Of a stretch of 64,000 bases of DNA, positions 1 through 10,230 are shown one piece after another. Under the pieces are notes generated by a model. That model was given only the letters and a program-made list of their open reading frames with translations, was not told the DNA's origin and ran no database searches. A program made the position numbers and the translations under genes. Location: positions 1 through 64,000 of the forward strand of contig NZ_BPQG01000069.1 in assembly GCF_022179125.1 (NCBI RefSeq). The letters run 5' to 3'. The stretch comes from Methylobacterium cerastii (GTDB taxonomy: Bacteria > Pseudomonadota > Alphaproteobacteria > Rhizobiales > Beijerinckiaceae). How positions within the stretch are numbered: the first letter of the stretch is position 1; the number at the start of each line of letters is the position of its first letter.

Positions 1-161
1 TGGAACCGGGGGAGGATCAATCAGGCGGTTTTCGATGGAGCACGTCCGGTTGGCGCTCGGCGATCACTATCCTAGATACCAAATCCGATGTGGCTGTTCG
101 CGACGGCCCATCAAGGGTTGTAGCTTCTTCGAGCCTCGCGACAAAGTTTGGGTGAAAGGCA

Positions 162-938
162 ATGCCACAGGCAAGCGACGACCTTTACAAGGCTGCCCCG
201 CCCGGCGACGGCAGAAGTACCAATCCCCTGATCTTGAAGCTGGAAAGCCTTGCCACACTCGCTGACGAAGACCGGGCGGTGCTTGAGCAGATCAGCGCGA
301 ACCCTCAGGTCATCGAACCTGGGATCGATTTGATCAGCGTCGGCGACAAGCCGGACGGCGTCTACCTGATCATGGACGGGATAGCCTGCCGATACACCCT
401 GCGGGCCAACGGTGCCCGCCAGATCATGGCCTACCTCATTCCGGGCGACTACTGCGACCTCGACGTGGCCCTGCTTGCCCGGATGGACCACTCGATCGGC
501 ACCCTGGCCACCTGCAAGGTCGTGCGGATCGATCTCGCGACCATTCTCGAATTGCTACGGCACCATCCCGGCATCGCTCACGCGCTGCGGCTCGCCACGC
601 TCGTGGACGAGGCGACGTTGCGCGAGTGGGTCGTCAACCTCGGACGGCGGTCCGCCCCGGAGCGCATCGCCCACCTGATGTGTGAGCTTTTGCTTCGCCT
701 GCGCGCGGCAGGACATGCCGCCGATGAGGGCTATCCCCTGCCGATTACGCCAAACGACTTGGCCGACACCACCGGCCTCACGACCGTCCACGTGAACCGA
801 ACGCTCGCGGATCTGCAGCGGCAAGGGCTGATCGCGATGTCCGGCGGGTATCTGCGCATTCTCGATCGAGCGCGGCTGGAGGCTCTGGCCGAATTCAGGC
901 CGGAATACCTCCACCTCGGCGGGAGGGTTGCAGCATGA
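162..938 (+). CDS. Crp/Fnr family transcriptional regulator
   Basis: A 258-residue regulator with an N-terminal cyclic-nucleotide-binding-like jelly roll (about residues 30-140), a long dimerisation helix (about 143-182) and a C-terminal winged helix-turn-helix (about 196-222, with the recognition-helix pattern TVHVNRTLADLQRQG). Cysteines lie at 76, 98, 118 and 174 and do not form the N-terminal cluster of Fnr, so an oxygen-sensing Fe-S centre is not supported. The effector cannot be read from sequence. The ATG follows a purine-rich aaagg. The stop overlaps the next start by four bases. Length and domain order match the family. Confidence 0.93.
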   Translation: MPQASDDLYKAAPPGDGRSTNPLILKLESLATLADEDRAVLEQISANPQVIEPGIDLISVGDKPDGVYLIMDGIACRYTLRANGARQIMAYLIPGDYCDLDVALLARMDHSIGTLATCKVVRIDLATILELLRHHPGIAHALRLATLVDEATLREWVVNLGRRSAPERIAHLMCELLLRLRAAGHAADEGYPLPITPNDLADTTGLTTVHVNRTLADLQRQGLIAMSGGYLRILDRARLEALAEFRPEYLHLGGRVAA

Positions 939-1171
939 ACCTGCGTCTTCAGCCGGTGCAGGTGGCCACCGGCAGCAACGATCAGGAGAGCCGGCTGGTC
1001 TTCCACGACGGGTTCCTGGTCGCCATCCTGGTCCAGCTCTCGGACCTTCACGAGACGGACGCGGGCAAATGGTTCCTAGAGGCTGGGTTCGGCCCGGTGG
1101 GCGACGCGCACCCACCGTTGTTCAAGGATCTCGACCGTGCGCAGGCCTGGATCGCCGAACAGCTGCCATGA
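935..1171 (+). CDS. Small hypothetical protein coupled to the Crp/Fnr gene
   Basis: A 78-residue soluble protein whose ATG overlaps the regulator stop in an ATGA junction, implying translational coupling. It has no signal peptide or membrane segment. The N-terminal half is strand-rich (RLVFHDGFLVAILVQL) and the end is helical (DLDRAQAWIAEQLP), resembling small alpha/beta proteins often found near stress regulators. I do not recognise a named family. The coding bias matches the neighbouring genes and the coupling supports its reality. A partner or co-regulated role with the upstream regulator is inference only. Confidence 0.72.
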   Translation: MNLRLQPVQVATGSNDQESRLVFHDGFLVAILVQLSDLHETDAGKWFLEAGFGPVGDAHPPLFKDLDRAQAWIAEQLP

Positions 1172-1639
1172 TCGCCGGACGCGGCGTGTCATTCGGGCGA
1201 CCAACCACACGATCAGGCGCACGGCCGTCACCCGCCGCGTCGGCCTCACAGCGGTCGCCGCCTCTCCCATGATAAGCATCGTGCTGACGGGTGTCGCCCG
1301 TTCACGCGCCGGCACGATGCCCTTCACGGTCTGTCATGGCAGAGGTCTGGCCTCGGAGAAGTGGTTCTCGATAAGGTGTGGTTTCGAGCCATGCGGCTTA
1401 CCTCTCGCCCTATGAGAAGTATCGCGCAATGGCAGGTGCCGTGCATGGATCGCGCGGCGAGGCGTCCTTTCCCATGTGCGAGGGTGGAGGGGGGATCGGT
1501 GTCTCCTTCTGGGGCGTGTCGTCTCGATCCCCTCTCTGTTTCGAGCGTGCCCGGCTTGAACACCAAACGCACGGATCTCGGGCAAGCCTGGGATCCGTTT
1601 GAGAACGAACTGCCGCCTCATCCGAACGTGCGGTTCAAT
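1172..1639. other. Intergenic gap with no supported gene
   Basis: About 470 bases lie between the end of the small coupled gene and the end of the oppositely oriented oligosaccharide operon. Open frames exist on both strands, but none has family resemblance, a convincing ribosome site or the expected codon bias. I saw no strong hairpin followed by a T run. It may hold the operon's 3' untranslated end. Confidence 0.5.
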
Positions 1640-3418
1640 TCAAGAGCGCCCGTTGCCGAGCGCCGCGCGCAAACGCGTCGCGTAGCGCTCCACCGAGCGC
1701 GCGTGGCGTGCGGCTTCGTTCGGATCTCCGGTGGCGGCCTGCGCCATGTTGGAGAAGCCGAGCTGGAAGGCGAGGTAGCAGGGGGTCAGCAGCGCCAGGA
1801 GGTCGGGGTCGACGCGGGTTCCCGCCCTGTCGGCGAGCGTCGGCAGCAGGGCGTGGGGGTCGAGGGCGAGCTCCACGGCCGCGCCGGCCACGTCCCAGGC
1901 GATGTCCTGGCAGCCGACGAGGTCGTGGCCGGCATGGTGGTCGAGGGCGTCGGCCTTCAGGAGCCGCCCGTCCGGGAGTACCAGCCACTCCCAGGCGTGC
2001 AGGCGCCCGTCGACCTCGACCGGGCGGACCCGCCGGGCGAGGGATTCGATCTGCGCAGGCGTCCAGGCGTCGAGGGCGCGAGCGATGTCGGGGCCGAGCG
2101 CCTCCGCCGTGTTGTGGCGCGCCATCGCGACCAGGTCGGCGAGCGACGCGCCCCGTCCGGCCTCGCGAGCGAAGGCCCGCGCTCGGAACCCGAGATAATC
2201 TCCGGCCCGTTCTCCAAGGTCCGGTAAGGCGAGGTGCGGGGCCGGGGCGCCTACGTCGCGCGTCCAGCGGTCGAGGGGCCGCGCCTCCGCCATCCAGCGT
2301 TCCACGAGGAAGCCGTGGCGGTAGCCGGCCGGCTCCGGCGTGAAGCCGGCCGCGTGCAGGCTGCGGGCGCGGTCGAGCCTGCGCCGGGCCGCCGGCCCGA
2401 GCCCGGCGAACTTGGCGAGCCACGGCCCGCTCGGGGTTCGCGCCAGGACCTTGCGCCGCTCCTGCGCGGTGTTGGCCGGCGGCCAATCGGCCTCGCTCGC
2501 GTAATGCCGGCGCCGCCAGGCTCCGCCCGAGAGGTCGTCGAGGGGCCCTACCAGCGGGCCGGTCAGGTCGGCGATCCAGCCGGCGAGCGTCGGCCGGTCG
2601 CCCTCGATCAGGTGGTCGGCCGACGGTGCGACGTGACGCGCGAGCCCGTTCCAGCGCGCGCGGTGGCGCGAGCTTGCCCGGTCGCCCGGTGCGCCGGGAT
2701 GGCTCGGGAACAGCGCGATGCGGGCCTGCGCCACGCCCCAGGATTCGAGCGTGTCGACCACGGCACCGAACGAGCTTCCGGACAGGCCGGGTCCCTCGTC
2801 GACGACGGCGTAGGCCGGCGGATCGCCCGCGCGGAGGCGGGCGGTCAGCGGCGCGGAGAGCGCCAGCTCCCGCCGGAACGGGTGCCCGGTCGGCCGGACC
2901 GTCACCGGGTCTGCGGCGTCGAGGGCGGCGGCGACCATCGCCCCGAGCGGGGTACCGATGCTGCGGATGCCGACGACCCGCGTCGCCGCCGTCAGGCCGG
3001 AGGCGACGGCCGCCATCGCGTAGCCCTCGGGGTAGAGCGCGTAATGGGCGAACCCCTCCGCCCAGCGCGTGGCGATGCGGCCGGGCAGCGTCACGCCCGC
3101 GAATTCGCGCAGGATGTCCGGTCCAGGCATCTCGCCGTCGAGGCCGCCCCGCCACGAGGCCCAGGTGGCCCGGGCGAGCCGCATCAGCACGACCGTGGCG
3201 GCATCCGTAGCCGGCGAGGGCGCATCGGCGCAGAAACCCTCGAACGCCGCGTCGGCGATCCCCTGCGCCAACTCGCCGGCCTCGATCAGGGCCGCCGTCA
3301 GGGTGCCGTGGCGGAGGATCCCAGGCGCCGCGTCGGCGCCTTCGCGGAGCAGGGCGTCGAGCCCGGCGATCCGCGCCCGCGGGTCCCCGGTCCAGGTGGT
3401 CTCGCCGTAGACGAGCAC
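1640..3418 (-). CDS. Fusion protein: phosphoribosyltransferase-like plus kinase-like domain
   Basis: A 592-residue protein, the last gene of the oligosaccharide operon. Residues about 145-225 look like a type I phosphoribosyltransferase core: a first strand (VVGIRSIGTPLGA) and a PRPP-loop-like AVVDEGPGLSGSS at 204-216. The C-terminal part (about residues 460-550) carries an aminoglycoside-phosphotransferase-like pattern, with an RLHAWEWL strand and a later D-x-x-DHH followed by QDIAWDVAGA. Both assignments rest on motif reading. The start is GTG, four bases after the glycosidase stop. It may activate or phosphorylate a sugar of the pathway; substrate unknown. Confidence 0.72.
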   Translation of the reverse strand: MLVYGETTWTGDPRARIAGLDALLREGADAAPGILRHGTLTAALIEAGELAQGIADAAFEGFCADAPSPATDAATVVLMRLARATWASWRGGLDGEMPGPDILREFAGVTLPGRIATRWAEGFAHYALYPEGYAMAAVASGLTAATRVVGIRSIGTPLGAMVAAALDAADPVTVRPTGHPFRRELALSAPLTARLRAGDPPAYAVVDEGPGLSGSSFGAVVDTLESWGVAQARIALFPSHPGAPGDRASSRHRARWNGLARHVAPSADHLIEGDRPTLAGWIADLTGPLVGPLDDLSGGAWRRRHYASEADWPPANTAQERRKVLARTPSGPWLAKFAGLGPAARRRLDRARSLHAAGFTPEPAGYRHGFLVERWMAEARPLDRWTRDVGAPAPHLALPDLGERAGDYLGFRARAFAREAGRGASLADLVAMARHNTAEALGPDIARALDAWTPAQIESLARRVRPVEVDGRLHAWEWLVLPDGRLLKADALDHHAGHDLVGCQDIAWDVAGAAVELALDPHALLPTLADRAGTRVDPDLLALLTPCYLAFQLGFSNMAQAATGDPNEAARHARSVERYATRLRAALGNGRS

Positions 3419-3422
3419 CGGA

Positions 3423-4328
3423 TCAGGCCGGCCCGGCGCCTCCAGGCGCGTAGCGGCGCACCATCGCCGCGCAGAAGTCGGCGTATTCGCGGAAATCGAC
3501 GGGTGCGCTCGAGTGGTGGGGCGCGATGCCCCGGTGCTCGGGCGTGAAGCAGAACGTCACGGTCACCTGGAAGTCGACGAGCGCCTCCATCTGCCGGTCG
3601 AACCAAGCCAGCGCATCGGGGCGGAAGCTGTCGGCCCAGGACAGGCCGGTGCGCAAATGGGTGACGCCGAGGCGCTTCATCCAGTCCACCGCCGCGTCGA
3701 GCCGGTGGTCCTGGTAGTGGAACCACTGGCACAGGCCGAGCGCCGGGGTGTGCTTGGCGAATTCCTCCATCGCCAGCTTCGGGGTGCCGTCTTGGCGCAG
3801 CAGGCCCATGTGGAAGTGGCGGTAATACGAGGAGCCCTCCGCCTCGCGGTGGCGTGTGGTGGCCTCCCATTCGCGCGGCAGGTCGTAGAGGCTGTACCAG
3901 TGGATGCGCGGGGCGCGGCCGACGAGTAGCTCGGCCGTGCGGGCAAGGCCCCAGAGCTGCACCTCCTCGGCGCCGAAGGTCGAGACGCCGACTTCGGAAA
4001 CCCAAACCGGCAGGTCGGTGACGGCGCGGATCTCGGCGATCTTCTCCGGCCATTCGTGGATCTGCCAGAGGTTCCAATCGAGGGGGAACCCGTGCACCGC
4101 CACGGCATCCACCGCGTCGAGGACGCCGGCCGCCGCCATGCGGCCGATGAAGAGCGGGTCGATCGGCGAGATGCCGCCGAGCACCCGCGTCAGGGTCGGG
4201 TTCTCGGCGCGGATCGCGAGCCCGGCGGCGCGCGCCATCTCGCCGAAGCGCACCCATTCCGGGTCGACCTCCGGGTCCCAGTGCGACTTGTTGTTGGGCT
4301 CGTTCCAGAGCATCACCGCTTCGATCAC
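3423..4328 (-). CDS. Glycoside hydrolase clan A-like (beta-xylosidase-like), apparently circularly permuted
   Basis: A 301-residue protein with the two clan GH-A signatures: acid/base in LWNEPN (Glu10) and nucleophile in WVSEVG (Glu112). In ordinary TIM-barrel glycosidases the NEP motif follows four strands, at about residue 120-160. Here it is at the very N-terminus. The segment that normally precedes it lies at the C-terminus, residues about 198-296: LGVTHLRTGLSW, then VTVTFCFTPEHRGI, then a DFREYADF...VRRY helix. The canonical end of the barrel (HMGLLRQDGTPKLAMEEF) sits just before. The start is GTG with AAGGA nine bases upstream. No signal peptide, so cytoplasmic. It may act as a glycosidase or transglycosidase. 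Confidence 0.75.
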   Translation of the reverse strand: MIEAVMLWNEPNNKSHWDPEVDPEWVRFGEMARAAGLAIRAENPTLTRVLGGISPIDPLFIGRMAAAGVLDAVDAVAVHGFPLDWNLWQIHEWPEKIAEIRAVTDLPVWVSEVGVSTFGAEEVQLWGLARTAELLVGRAPRIHWYSLYDLPREWEATTRHREAEGSSYYRHFHMGLLRQDGTPKLAMEEFAKHTPALGLCQWFHYQDHRLDAAVDWMKRLGVTHLRTGLSWADSFRPDALAWFDRQMEALVDFQVTVTFCFTPEHRGIAPHHSSAPVDFREYADFCAAMVRRYAPGGAGPA

Positions 4329-4340
4329 GGGGCGTCGTCC

Positions 4341-5114
4341 TTACGGTGTCAGCGGTCGGGCGGGATGGATCGCGCCCGCCCCTTCGGGCTGCGGCGCGCG
4401 GCGGCAGACGTAGACCTCCGCTTCCGGATGGCTCTCGATGCGGAAGCCGCTGGCGCGCAACATCGCCTCGGTGCAGGCGCGGTTGGGTACCCACCAGTTC
4501 GTGTGGTCGCCCGAGTAGGCGTTCTCGACGAAGTGCAGCTTCGGGTAACCGGGCGCGTCGAAGTGGTCCATGTCCCAGAAATCGTAATCTTGCGCCACGG
4601 GAGCCACCGCCTCCGAGCCGCGCTGCATCGATTGGAACACGAACAGGTCGTCGGCCACATGCTCGCGGATCAGGTCGAGGGCGAGCAGGGGGTGGCGCAG
4701 GTGGTAGAGCACACCCATGAACAGCACCACGTCGAACCGCTCGGCCAAGGCGCCGACGTCGTAGACGGAGAGCTGACGGAACTCGATCTCCTGGCCACAG
4801 CGCCCGGCCGCGAAGCGCGCCTGCATGAGATAGCGCTCGTCGGTGTCGACCGCGAGCACGCGTGCGGCTCCGCGCCGCTTCATCTCGATGGCGTAGAAGC
4901 CGCCGTTGCAGCCGACGTCAAGGACGGTCCGCCCGGAGAGGTCGTCGGGGATCGCGTTGGCGAAGCTGCGCCACTTCACCCGCGGATAGTCGCCGAGGAA
5001 GTGGTTCGGCGCGGTCGGCACCCCGTCGATGTCGATGTTGTGGAACCAGTCCCCGAGGGCGTCGATCTGCCGGCGCAGCTCGGAGGCGGGATCGGTCGTG
5101 TCGGACGGGTTCAT
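4341..5114 (-). CDS. Class I SAM-dependent methyltransferase (resembles TIGR04290 family)
   Basis: A 257-residue methyltransferase. The SAM motif VLDVGCNGGFYAIEM is at about 64-78, followed by an acidic strand-2 end (VLAVDTDERYL) and LFMGVLYHLRHPLLAL, the pattern of CmoB-like enzymes. The conserved N-terminal WFHNID...FLGDYP fits the family I remember as TIGR04290, which occurs beside glycosyltransferases and a B12-radical SAM protein; an HMM search should confirm. A longer open frame extends upstream to 5309, but ATG 5114 begins the conserved part. It probably methylates a sugar or lipid intermediate of this operon. Confidence 0.85.
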   Translation of the reverse strand: MNPSDTTDPASELRRQIDALGDWFHNIDIDGVPTAPNHFLGDYPRVKWRSFANAIPDDLSGRTVLDVGCNGGFYAIEMKRRGAARVLAVDTDERYLMQARFAAGRCGQEIEFRQLSVYDVGALAERFDVVLFMGVLYHLRHPLLALDLIREHVADDLFVFQSMQRGSEAVAPVAQDYDFWDMDHFDAPGYPKLHFVENAYSGDHTNWWVPNRACTEAMLRASGFRIESHPEAEVYVCRRAPQPEGAGAIHPARPLTP

Positions 5115-5226
5115 GGCTCGGCCCCTGTTCGCGATGGAAGCGCCGTCCGCTTCTGGATCCCTACGCAGCGACGAGAGGGAACGGCGCGCCGCGGCGCCTG
5201 CCCGCACGCGATGACCGGCGCCCGCA

Positions 5227-5820
5227 TCAGGCGTCCACGCAGCGGTTGAGCCCGACGAGGCGGCCGCCGCCGGGCCAGAGGTCGAGGCTGCTGATCGAGG
5301 CCGGGGCAACGGTAAGGCGGTCGTAGGCGTCGGTGGAGAGGCCGAGGATAGCGAGCAGCACGGCGCGGATCACGTCGCCGTGGCTCACCGCGACGCACGC
5401 CTTCGGCTGCCGAGCTAGGAGTGCGAGCGCCCGCGCGCCGGCCTCCGCCATGCTCTCGCAGGAGCCCTGTCCCTTTGGCGGACGGGCGGATGCGCGCGCC
5501 GTGTTCCAGGCGGTCCAGTCCGGGTCGCCGTCGAGGTCGGCGAAGCTCCGCCCGGTCCAGTCGCCGAAATCGATCTCGTCGAGCTCCGGGGCGATCGTCA
5601 CCGCCAAGCCGAGGCGATCGGCGATCGGTCGGGCCGTGTCTAGCGCGCGATCGCGCGGGCTCGACAGCACGGTGGTGGCGCCCGAGCCCGCGAGCGCGTC
5701 GGCGAGAGCCGCGGCTTCCGCGTGCCCGGCCGGCCCGAGCCGAACGCCTGGCATGCGGCCGCACAGGATCGTGCCGACGCGGTCGTGCGTGGCGTGGCGC
5801 ACGAGATGGATCCGGCTCAT
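5227..5820 (-). CDS. Histidine phosphatase family protein (phosphoglycerate-mutase-like)
   Basis: A 197-residue histidine phosphatase. It has the phosphohistidine RH motif at Arg8-His9 (LVRHATH), the second arginine in [13 protein letters not shown], the acidic loop [12 protein letters not shown], and the C-terminal catalytic histidine in [11 protein letters not shown]. These mark a phosphatase of the cobC/phosphoglycerate mutase type. ATG 5820 overlaps the stop of the upstream inositol-phosphate synthase gene in an ATGA junction. That coupling suggests it may dephosphorylate inositol-1-phosphate or another sugar phosphate; this is inference from position only. Confidence 0.88.
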   Translation of the reverse strand: MSRIHLVRHATHDRVGTILCGRMPGVRLGPAGHAEAAALADALAGSGATTVLSSPRDRALDTARPIADRLGLAVTIAPELDEIDFGDWTGRSFADLDGDPDWTAWNTARASARPPKGQGSCESMAEAGARALALLARQPKACVAVSHGDVIRAVLLAILGLSTDAYDRLTVAPASISSLDLWPGGGRLVGLNRCVDA

Positions 5821-6923
5821 GCCGGCTCCGCCTCGTCCGGATCGGGCTCCCCGGCGATAAAGGCCTGCGTGCGCGCCCGCGCCTCCGCGTCGGTGAACTG
5901 GCGCGGCGGCGCCTTCATGAAGTAGCTCGACGGGCCGACCAGCGCCCCGCCGATCCCGCGGTCGAGGGCGAGGCGGGCGCAGCGCACCGCGTCGATGACG
6001 ATGCCGGCCGAGTTCGGCGAATCCCAGACCTCCAGCTTCAACTCGATGTTGAGCGGCACGCCGCCGAAACCGGTGCCTTCCAGGCGGATCTGCGCCCACT
6101 TGCGATCGGTGAGCCAGGGCACGTGGTCGCTCGGGCCGACATGGATGTCGTCGTCGGCGAGCGGCACGTCGAGCTGGCTCGTCACGGCGCGCGTCTTGGA
6201 GAGCTTCTTCGATTCCAGGCGCTCGCGCTCGAGCATGTTCTTGAAGTCGGCGTTGCCACCGAAGTTGAGCTGGTAGGTCCGGTCGAGGCGCACCCCGCGC
6301 TCGCGCATCAGGTTGGCCAGCATGCGGTGCACGATGGTGGCGCCGATCTGGCTCTTGATGTCGTCGCCGACGAGCGGCAACCTGCGGGCCGCGAACCGCG
6401 CGCGCCAACCCCGGTCTGAGGCGATGAAGACCGGGATGCAGTTGACGAAGGCGCAGCCGGCGTCGAGGGCGCATTGCGCGTAGAACTCGGTCGCCTTCTG
6501 CGAGCCGACCGGCAGGTAGGAGACGAGTATCTGCGTGCCCGTCCGCTCCAGCTCGGCCGTGACGTCGGCGGCCGGCGCCTCGGACTCGACGACGCTGTCG
6601 CGCAGGTAGCGGCCGAGGCCGTCGAGGGTCGGGCCTCGCCGTACGGTGACGCCGGACGGCGGCACCGCGGCGAAGACCTGCGTGTTGTTCGGCGCCGCCA
6701 GGATCGCCTCCGACAGGTCGCGCCCGACCTTGGCGGCGCTGATGTCGAAGGCGGAGGCCACCGCCACATCCCGGACGTGGTAGCCGCCGAGGCGGACGTT
6801 CATCAGCCCCGGCACCGCCTCATCCGCCTCGGCGTCGCGGTAGTGGTGCAGGCCCTGCACGAAGGCGGAGGCGCAGTTGCCGACGCCGACGAGGCCGACG
6901 CGGATCTCTGAGCGCGTCATCAC
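5817..6923 (-). CDS. Inositol-3-phosphate synthase
   Basis: A 368-residue NAD-dependent myo-inositol-phosphate synthase that isomerises glucose-6-phosphate to inositol phosphate. The N-terminal Rossmann loop is [17 protein letters not shown]. The family signatures [14 protein letters not shown] and [12 protein letters not shown] are present, followed by a KTRAV catalytic-lysine region, as in the short actinobacterial-type enzymes. The length is typical of that group. It lies between the UDP-xylose synthase-like gene and a coupled histidine phosphatase, so inositol or its phosphate is probably a building block of the product made by this operon. Confidence 0.93.
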   Translation of the reverse strand: MMTRSEIRVGLVGVGNCASAFVQGLHHYRDAEADEAVPGLMNVRLGGYHVRDVAVASAFDISAAKVGRDLSEAILAAPNNTQVFAAVPPSGVTVRRGPTLDGLGRYLRDSVVESEAPAADVTAELERTGTQILVSYLPVGSQKATEFYAQCALDAGCAFVNCIPVFIASDRGWRARFAARRLPLVGDDIKSQIGATIVHRMLANLMRERGVRLDRTYQLNFGGNADFKNMLERERLESKKLSKTRAVTSQLDVPLADDDIHVGPSDHVPWLTDRKWAQIRLEGTGFGGVPLNIELKLEVWDSPNSAGIVIDAVRCARLALDRGIGGALVGPSSYFMKAPPRQFTDAEARARTQAFIAGEPDPDEAEPA

Positions 6924-6968
6924 GACCGTCCTGCGATCGGCGCCCGTCGGGCCGCCGAGGGTGCGCGA

Positions 6969-7966
<998 letters not shown>

Positions 7967-7970
<4 letters not shown>

Positions 7971-9121
7971 CGTCTTGTCCCTGACAGATCGAGCACAGTA
8001 TCTCCCCCTTTGTCGCCAAGCAGAGAGCCGGCATCATTGTTCCTGGCGTCAGCGGCCCTGTGCCGCCCGGCCGCCGCGAGCAGGTGCGCCTCGAGCTCGG
8101 CGGCGCGGTGGGCGGCGGTATGGGCGGCCAGCACCCGCGTCCGGGCGGCGGCCGCGATGCGGAGCCGGTCGGCGTCCGGCATTCCTTCCAACGTGGCGAG
8201 CACGTCGTCGGCGCTGTCGGCGGGCAGGATTTCGGTGCCCGGAGCGAGCACCGTGTCGAGGCCCTCCCAGCGGTCGGTGAGGATCGGCGTGCCGCAGGCG
8301 GCGGCCTCGAACAGCCGAACGCTCGGGCTGTAGCCGGCACGGATCATGTCGGCGCGGGTGACGTTCAGGGTGTAGCGGCTGCCGGCGTAGAAGGCGGGGT
8401 GCTCGGCCGGCGGCACGTGCTCGATCCGCGCGACGTTGTCGGGCCAGTCGATCGCTGACGGGTATTGCGGGCCGGCCACCGCGAAGCGCAGGTGCGGTGC
8501 GCGCCGCGCCGGCTCGATCAGCAGGCGCTCCAGCGTCGGCTGCCGGTCGGGGCTGTAGGTGCCGAGATAGGAGAGGTCGAAACGCGTCTCGCGCGCGAGC
8601 GCCGGGTAGGCCTGCGGGTCGACCGAGCAGTAGAGCGCGCGCGCGGCCGGCGCGCCGTAGCGCGACTCCAGGAGCGCGAGGGTCGGGCCGCCGGTGAAGG
8701 ACAGGTACAGGTCGTAGGCGCGGATCAAGTCCGGGGCGACGTATTCGTGGTCTCCGGCGGCGAGCTTGGCCAGCGTCACCGGCGTGTCGATGTCGTAGAA
8801 GGCGCGCACGCCCCGCGCCCAGGCGCAGACGCGCCCGCCCACTGCGACGCCCTCGGGAACGTAGGAGCCGACGACGACGGCGTCCGCCGCCGCGAGGTCC
8901 GGGCGGAAGCGGTCGAGACCCGAGAGGTCGCGGTAGAACGCCAGGTCGCAGAAATCCGGCTCGGCGAGGTCGCGGTGCTCGGCGTACCAGGGCACGTCGC
9001 GCTCCAGGAACAGGACCTGGTGGCCGCGGGCGGCGAAGGCCCGGAGCAGGGCGCGGTAGGTGGTGGCATGCCCGTTGCCCCAGGACGAGGACAGGCTGAG
9101 GCCGAGGACCGCGAGCCGCAC
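7967..9121 (-). CDS. CgeB-like glycosyltransferase 1
   Basis: A 384-residue protein of the CgeB/Glyco_trans_1_2 type. It starts RLAVLGLSLSSSWGNGHATTYR, interrupted by the usual glycine-rich loop, and ends its nucleotide-sugar domain with YSPSVRLFEAAACGTPILTD. The GTG at 9121 shares its G with the upstream TAG stop (TAGTG), so this start fits the operon pattern. Another 88 codons stay open upstream but belong to the other frame's gene. The acidic tail after about residue 355 is not conserved in appearance. Cytoplasmic; donor and acceptor unknown. Confidence 0.88.
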
Positions 9122-10230
9122 TAGGCGGCGCCCCGGCCGCGCTTGCCGCCTGAGCGCTTCTCCTCCGCGACCCGGCGGAGGATCGCGTCCACCTGCGCGC
9201 CGCGGTGGGCGTAGCTGTGCTCGGCGGTGATCCGCGCGCGCGCGGCTGCGCCGACCGCGCGCGCGCGCTCCGGCGTCAGCGCGGCGAGGTGCTCGGCCAC
9301 GTCCCGCCCGTCGCGGGCGACCAGCACCTCCGTTCCCTCGGCCAGGAACAGGTCGAGGCCGGTCCAGGCGTCGGTGATTAGGCACGCGTCGGCGCCGGCG
9401 GCCTCGAACACACGGGTCGCCGGCGAATAGCCGACCGCCGCCATGCTGTCGCGGGCGATGTTCAGGACGGCCAGTGGCGTCGTGTTGAAGGCGTTGTGCT
9501 CGCGCGTGTAGACATGGCCGAGGTGGCGCACGTTGGCCGGCATCGCCTTGTCGGCCCAGCCGCTGCCGCCGATCAGGAAGGCGCGCTGGGGCAGCCGCGC
9601 GGCGGCGTCGAGGAAGAACGTCTCCACCCGCGCCTCGCGGTCGGGCAGGCGGTTGCCGAGGAAAGCGAGGTCGCCGGCGAAGCGCGGCTCGGCCGGCACC
9701 GGGTGGTGCGTCGTCGGGTCGAGGGCGTTGTAGACCGGGATGCAGGCGGCTGCGCTGAAGCCCTCATAGGCGGCGATCACCGGCGGCCCGCCGCCGTAGG
9801 TGAGGACGAGGTCGAGCTCGGGCATCGCCCGGTGCAGGGGGTGGTCCGGCGCGGCCGCGAGCTCGGCCAGAGTGGCCGGCGCGTCGACGTCCCAGAAGAT
9901 GCGGATCGCTTCCGGGCGCGAGGCGGCGACGACGCCGGCCAGCAGTTCGTCGTCGAACACGCCGACGCCGCTCGCCTTCACCACCACGTCGGCCGAGGCG
10001 GCCTCGGCCGCGACGGCGCGCATCGCCTCGGGCGTCGCCGGATACACCCGAACGGCGGCCCAGTCGGGCGGGTCGATGTCGCGATGCGCCTGGCGGTCGT
10101 AGGCGTCGGGCTCGTAGAAGGTGATCGCGTATCCGCGGGCGGCGAGGTCGCGCAGCAGGCCGCGGTAATAGGTGGCGGCCCCGTTCCAGTACGAGGACAG
10201 CAGGCTCGATCCGTAGAAGGCGATCTTCAA
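9121..10230 (-). CDS. CgeB-like glycosyltransferase 2
   Basis: A 369-residue glycosyltransferase with the typical CgeB opening KIAFYGSSLLSSYWNGAATY and the C-terminal donor-site segment YSPATRVFEAAGADACLITD. It has about the same architecture as the next gene downstream, suggesting an old duplication with divergence. The start is TTG at 10230, giving a TTGA four-base overlap with the upstream stop. ATG is absent near the conserved N-terminus, so the rare start is strongly indicated. It probably adds one residue of the oligosaccharide. Confidence 0.88.
   Translation of the reverse strand: MKIAFYGSSLLSSYWNGAATYYRGLLRDLAARGYAITFYEPDAYDRQAHRDIDPPDWAAVRVYPATPEAMRAVAAEAASADVVVKASGVGVFDDELLAGVVAASRPEAIRIFWDVDAPATLAELAAAPDHPLHRAMPELDLVLTYGGGPPVIAAYEGFSAAACIPVYNALDPTTHHPVPAEPRFAGDLAFLGNRLPDREARVETFFLDAAARLPQRAFLIGGSGWADKAMPANVRHLGHVYTREHNAFNTTPLAVLNIARDSMAAVGYSPATRVFEAAGADACLITDAWTGLDLFLAEGTEVLVARDGRDVAEHLAALTPERARAVGAAARARITAEHSYAHRGAQVDAILRRVAEEKRSGGKRGRGAA

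Noticed and set aside
1324-1572. Short minus-strand ORF of 82 codons in the 1.2-1.6 kb gap
   Set aside because: No ribosome site, atypical composition and no family pattern.
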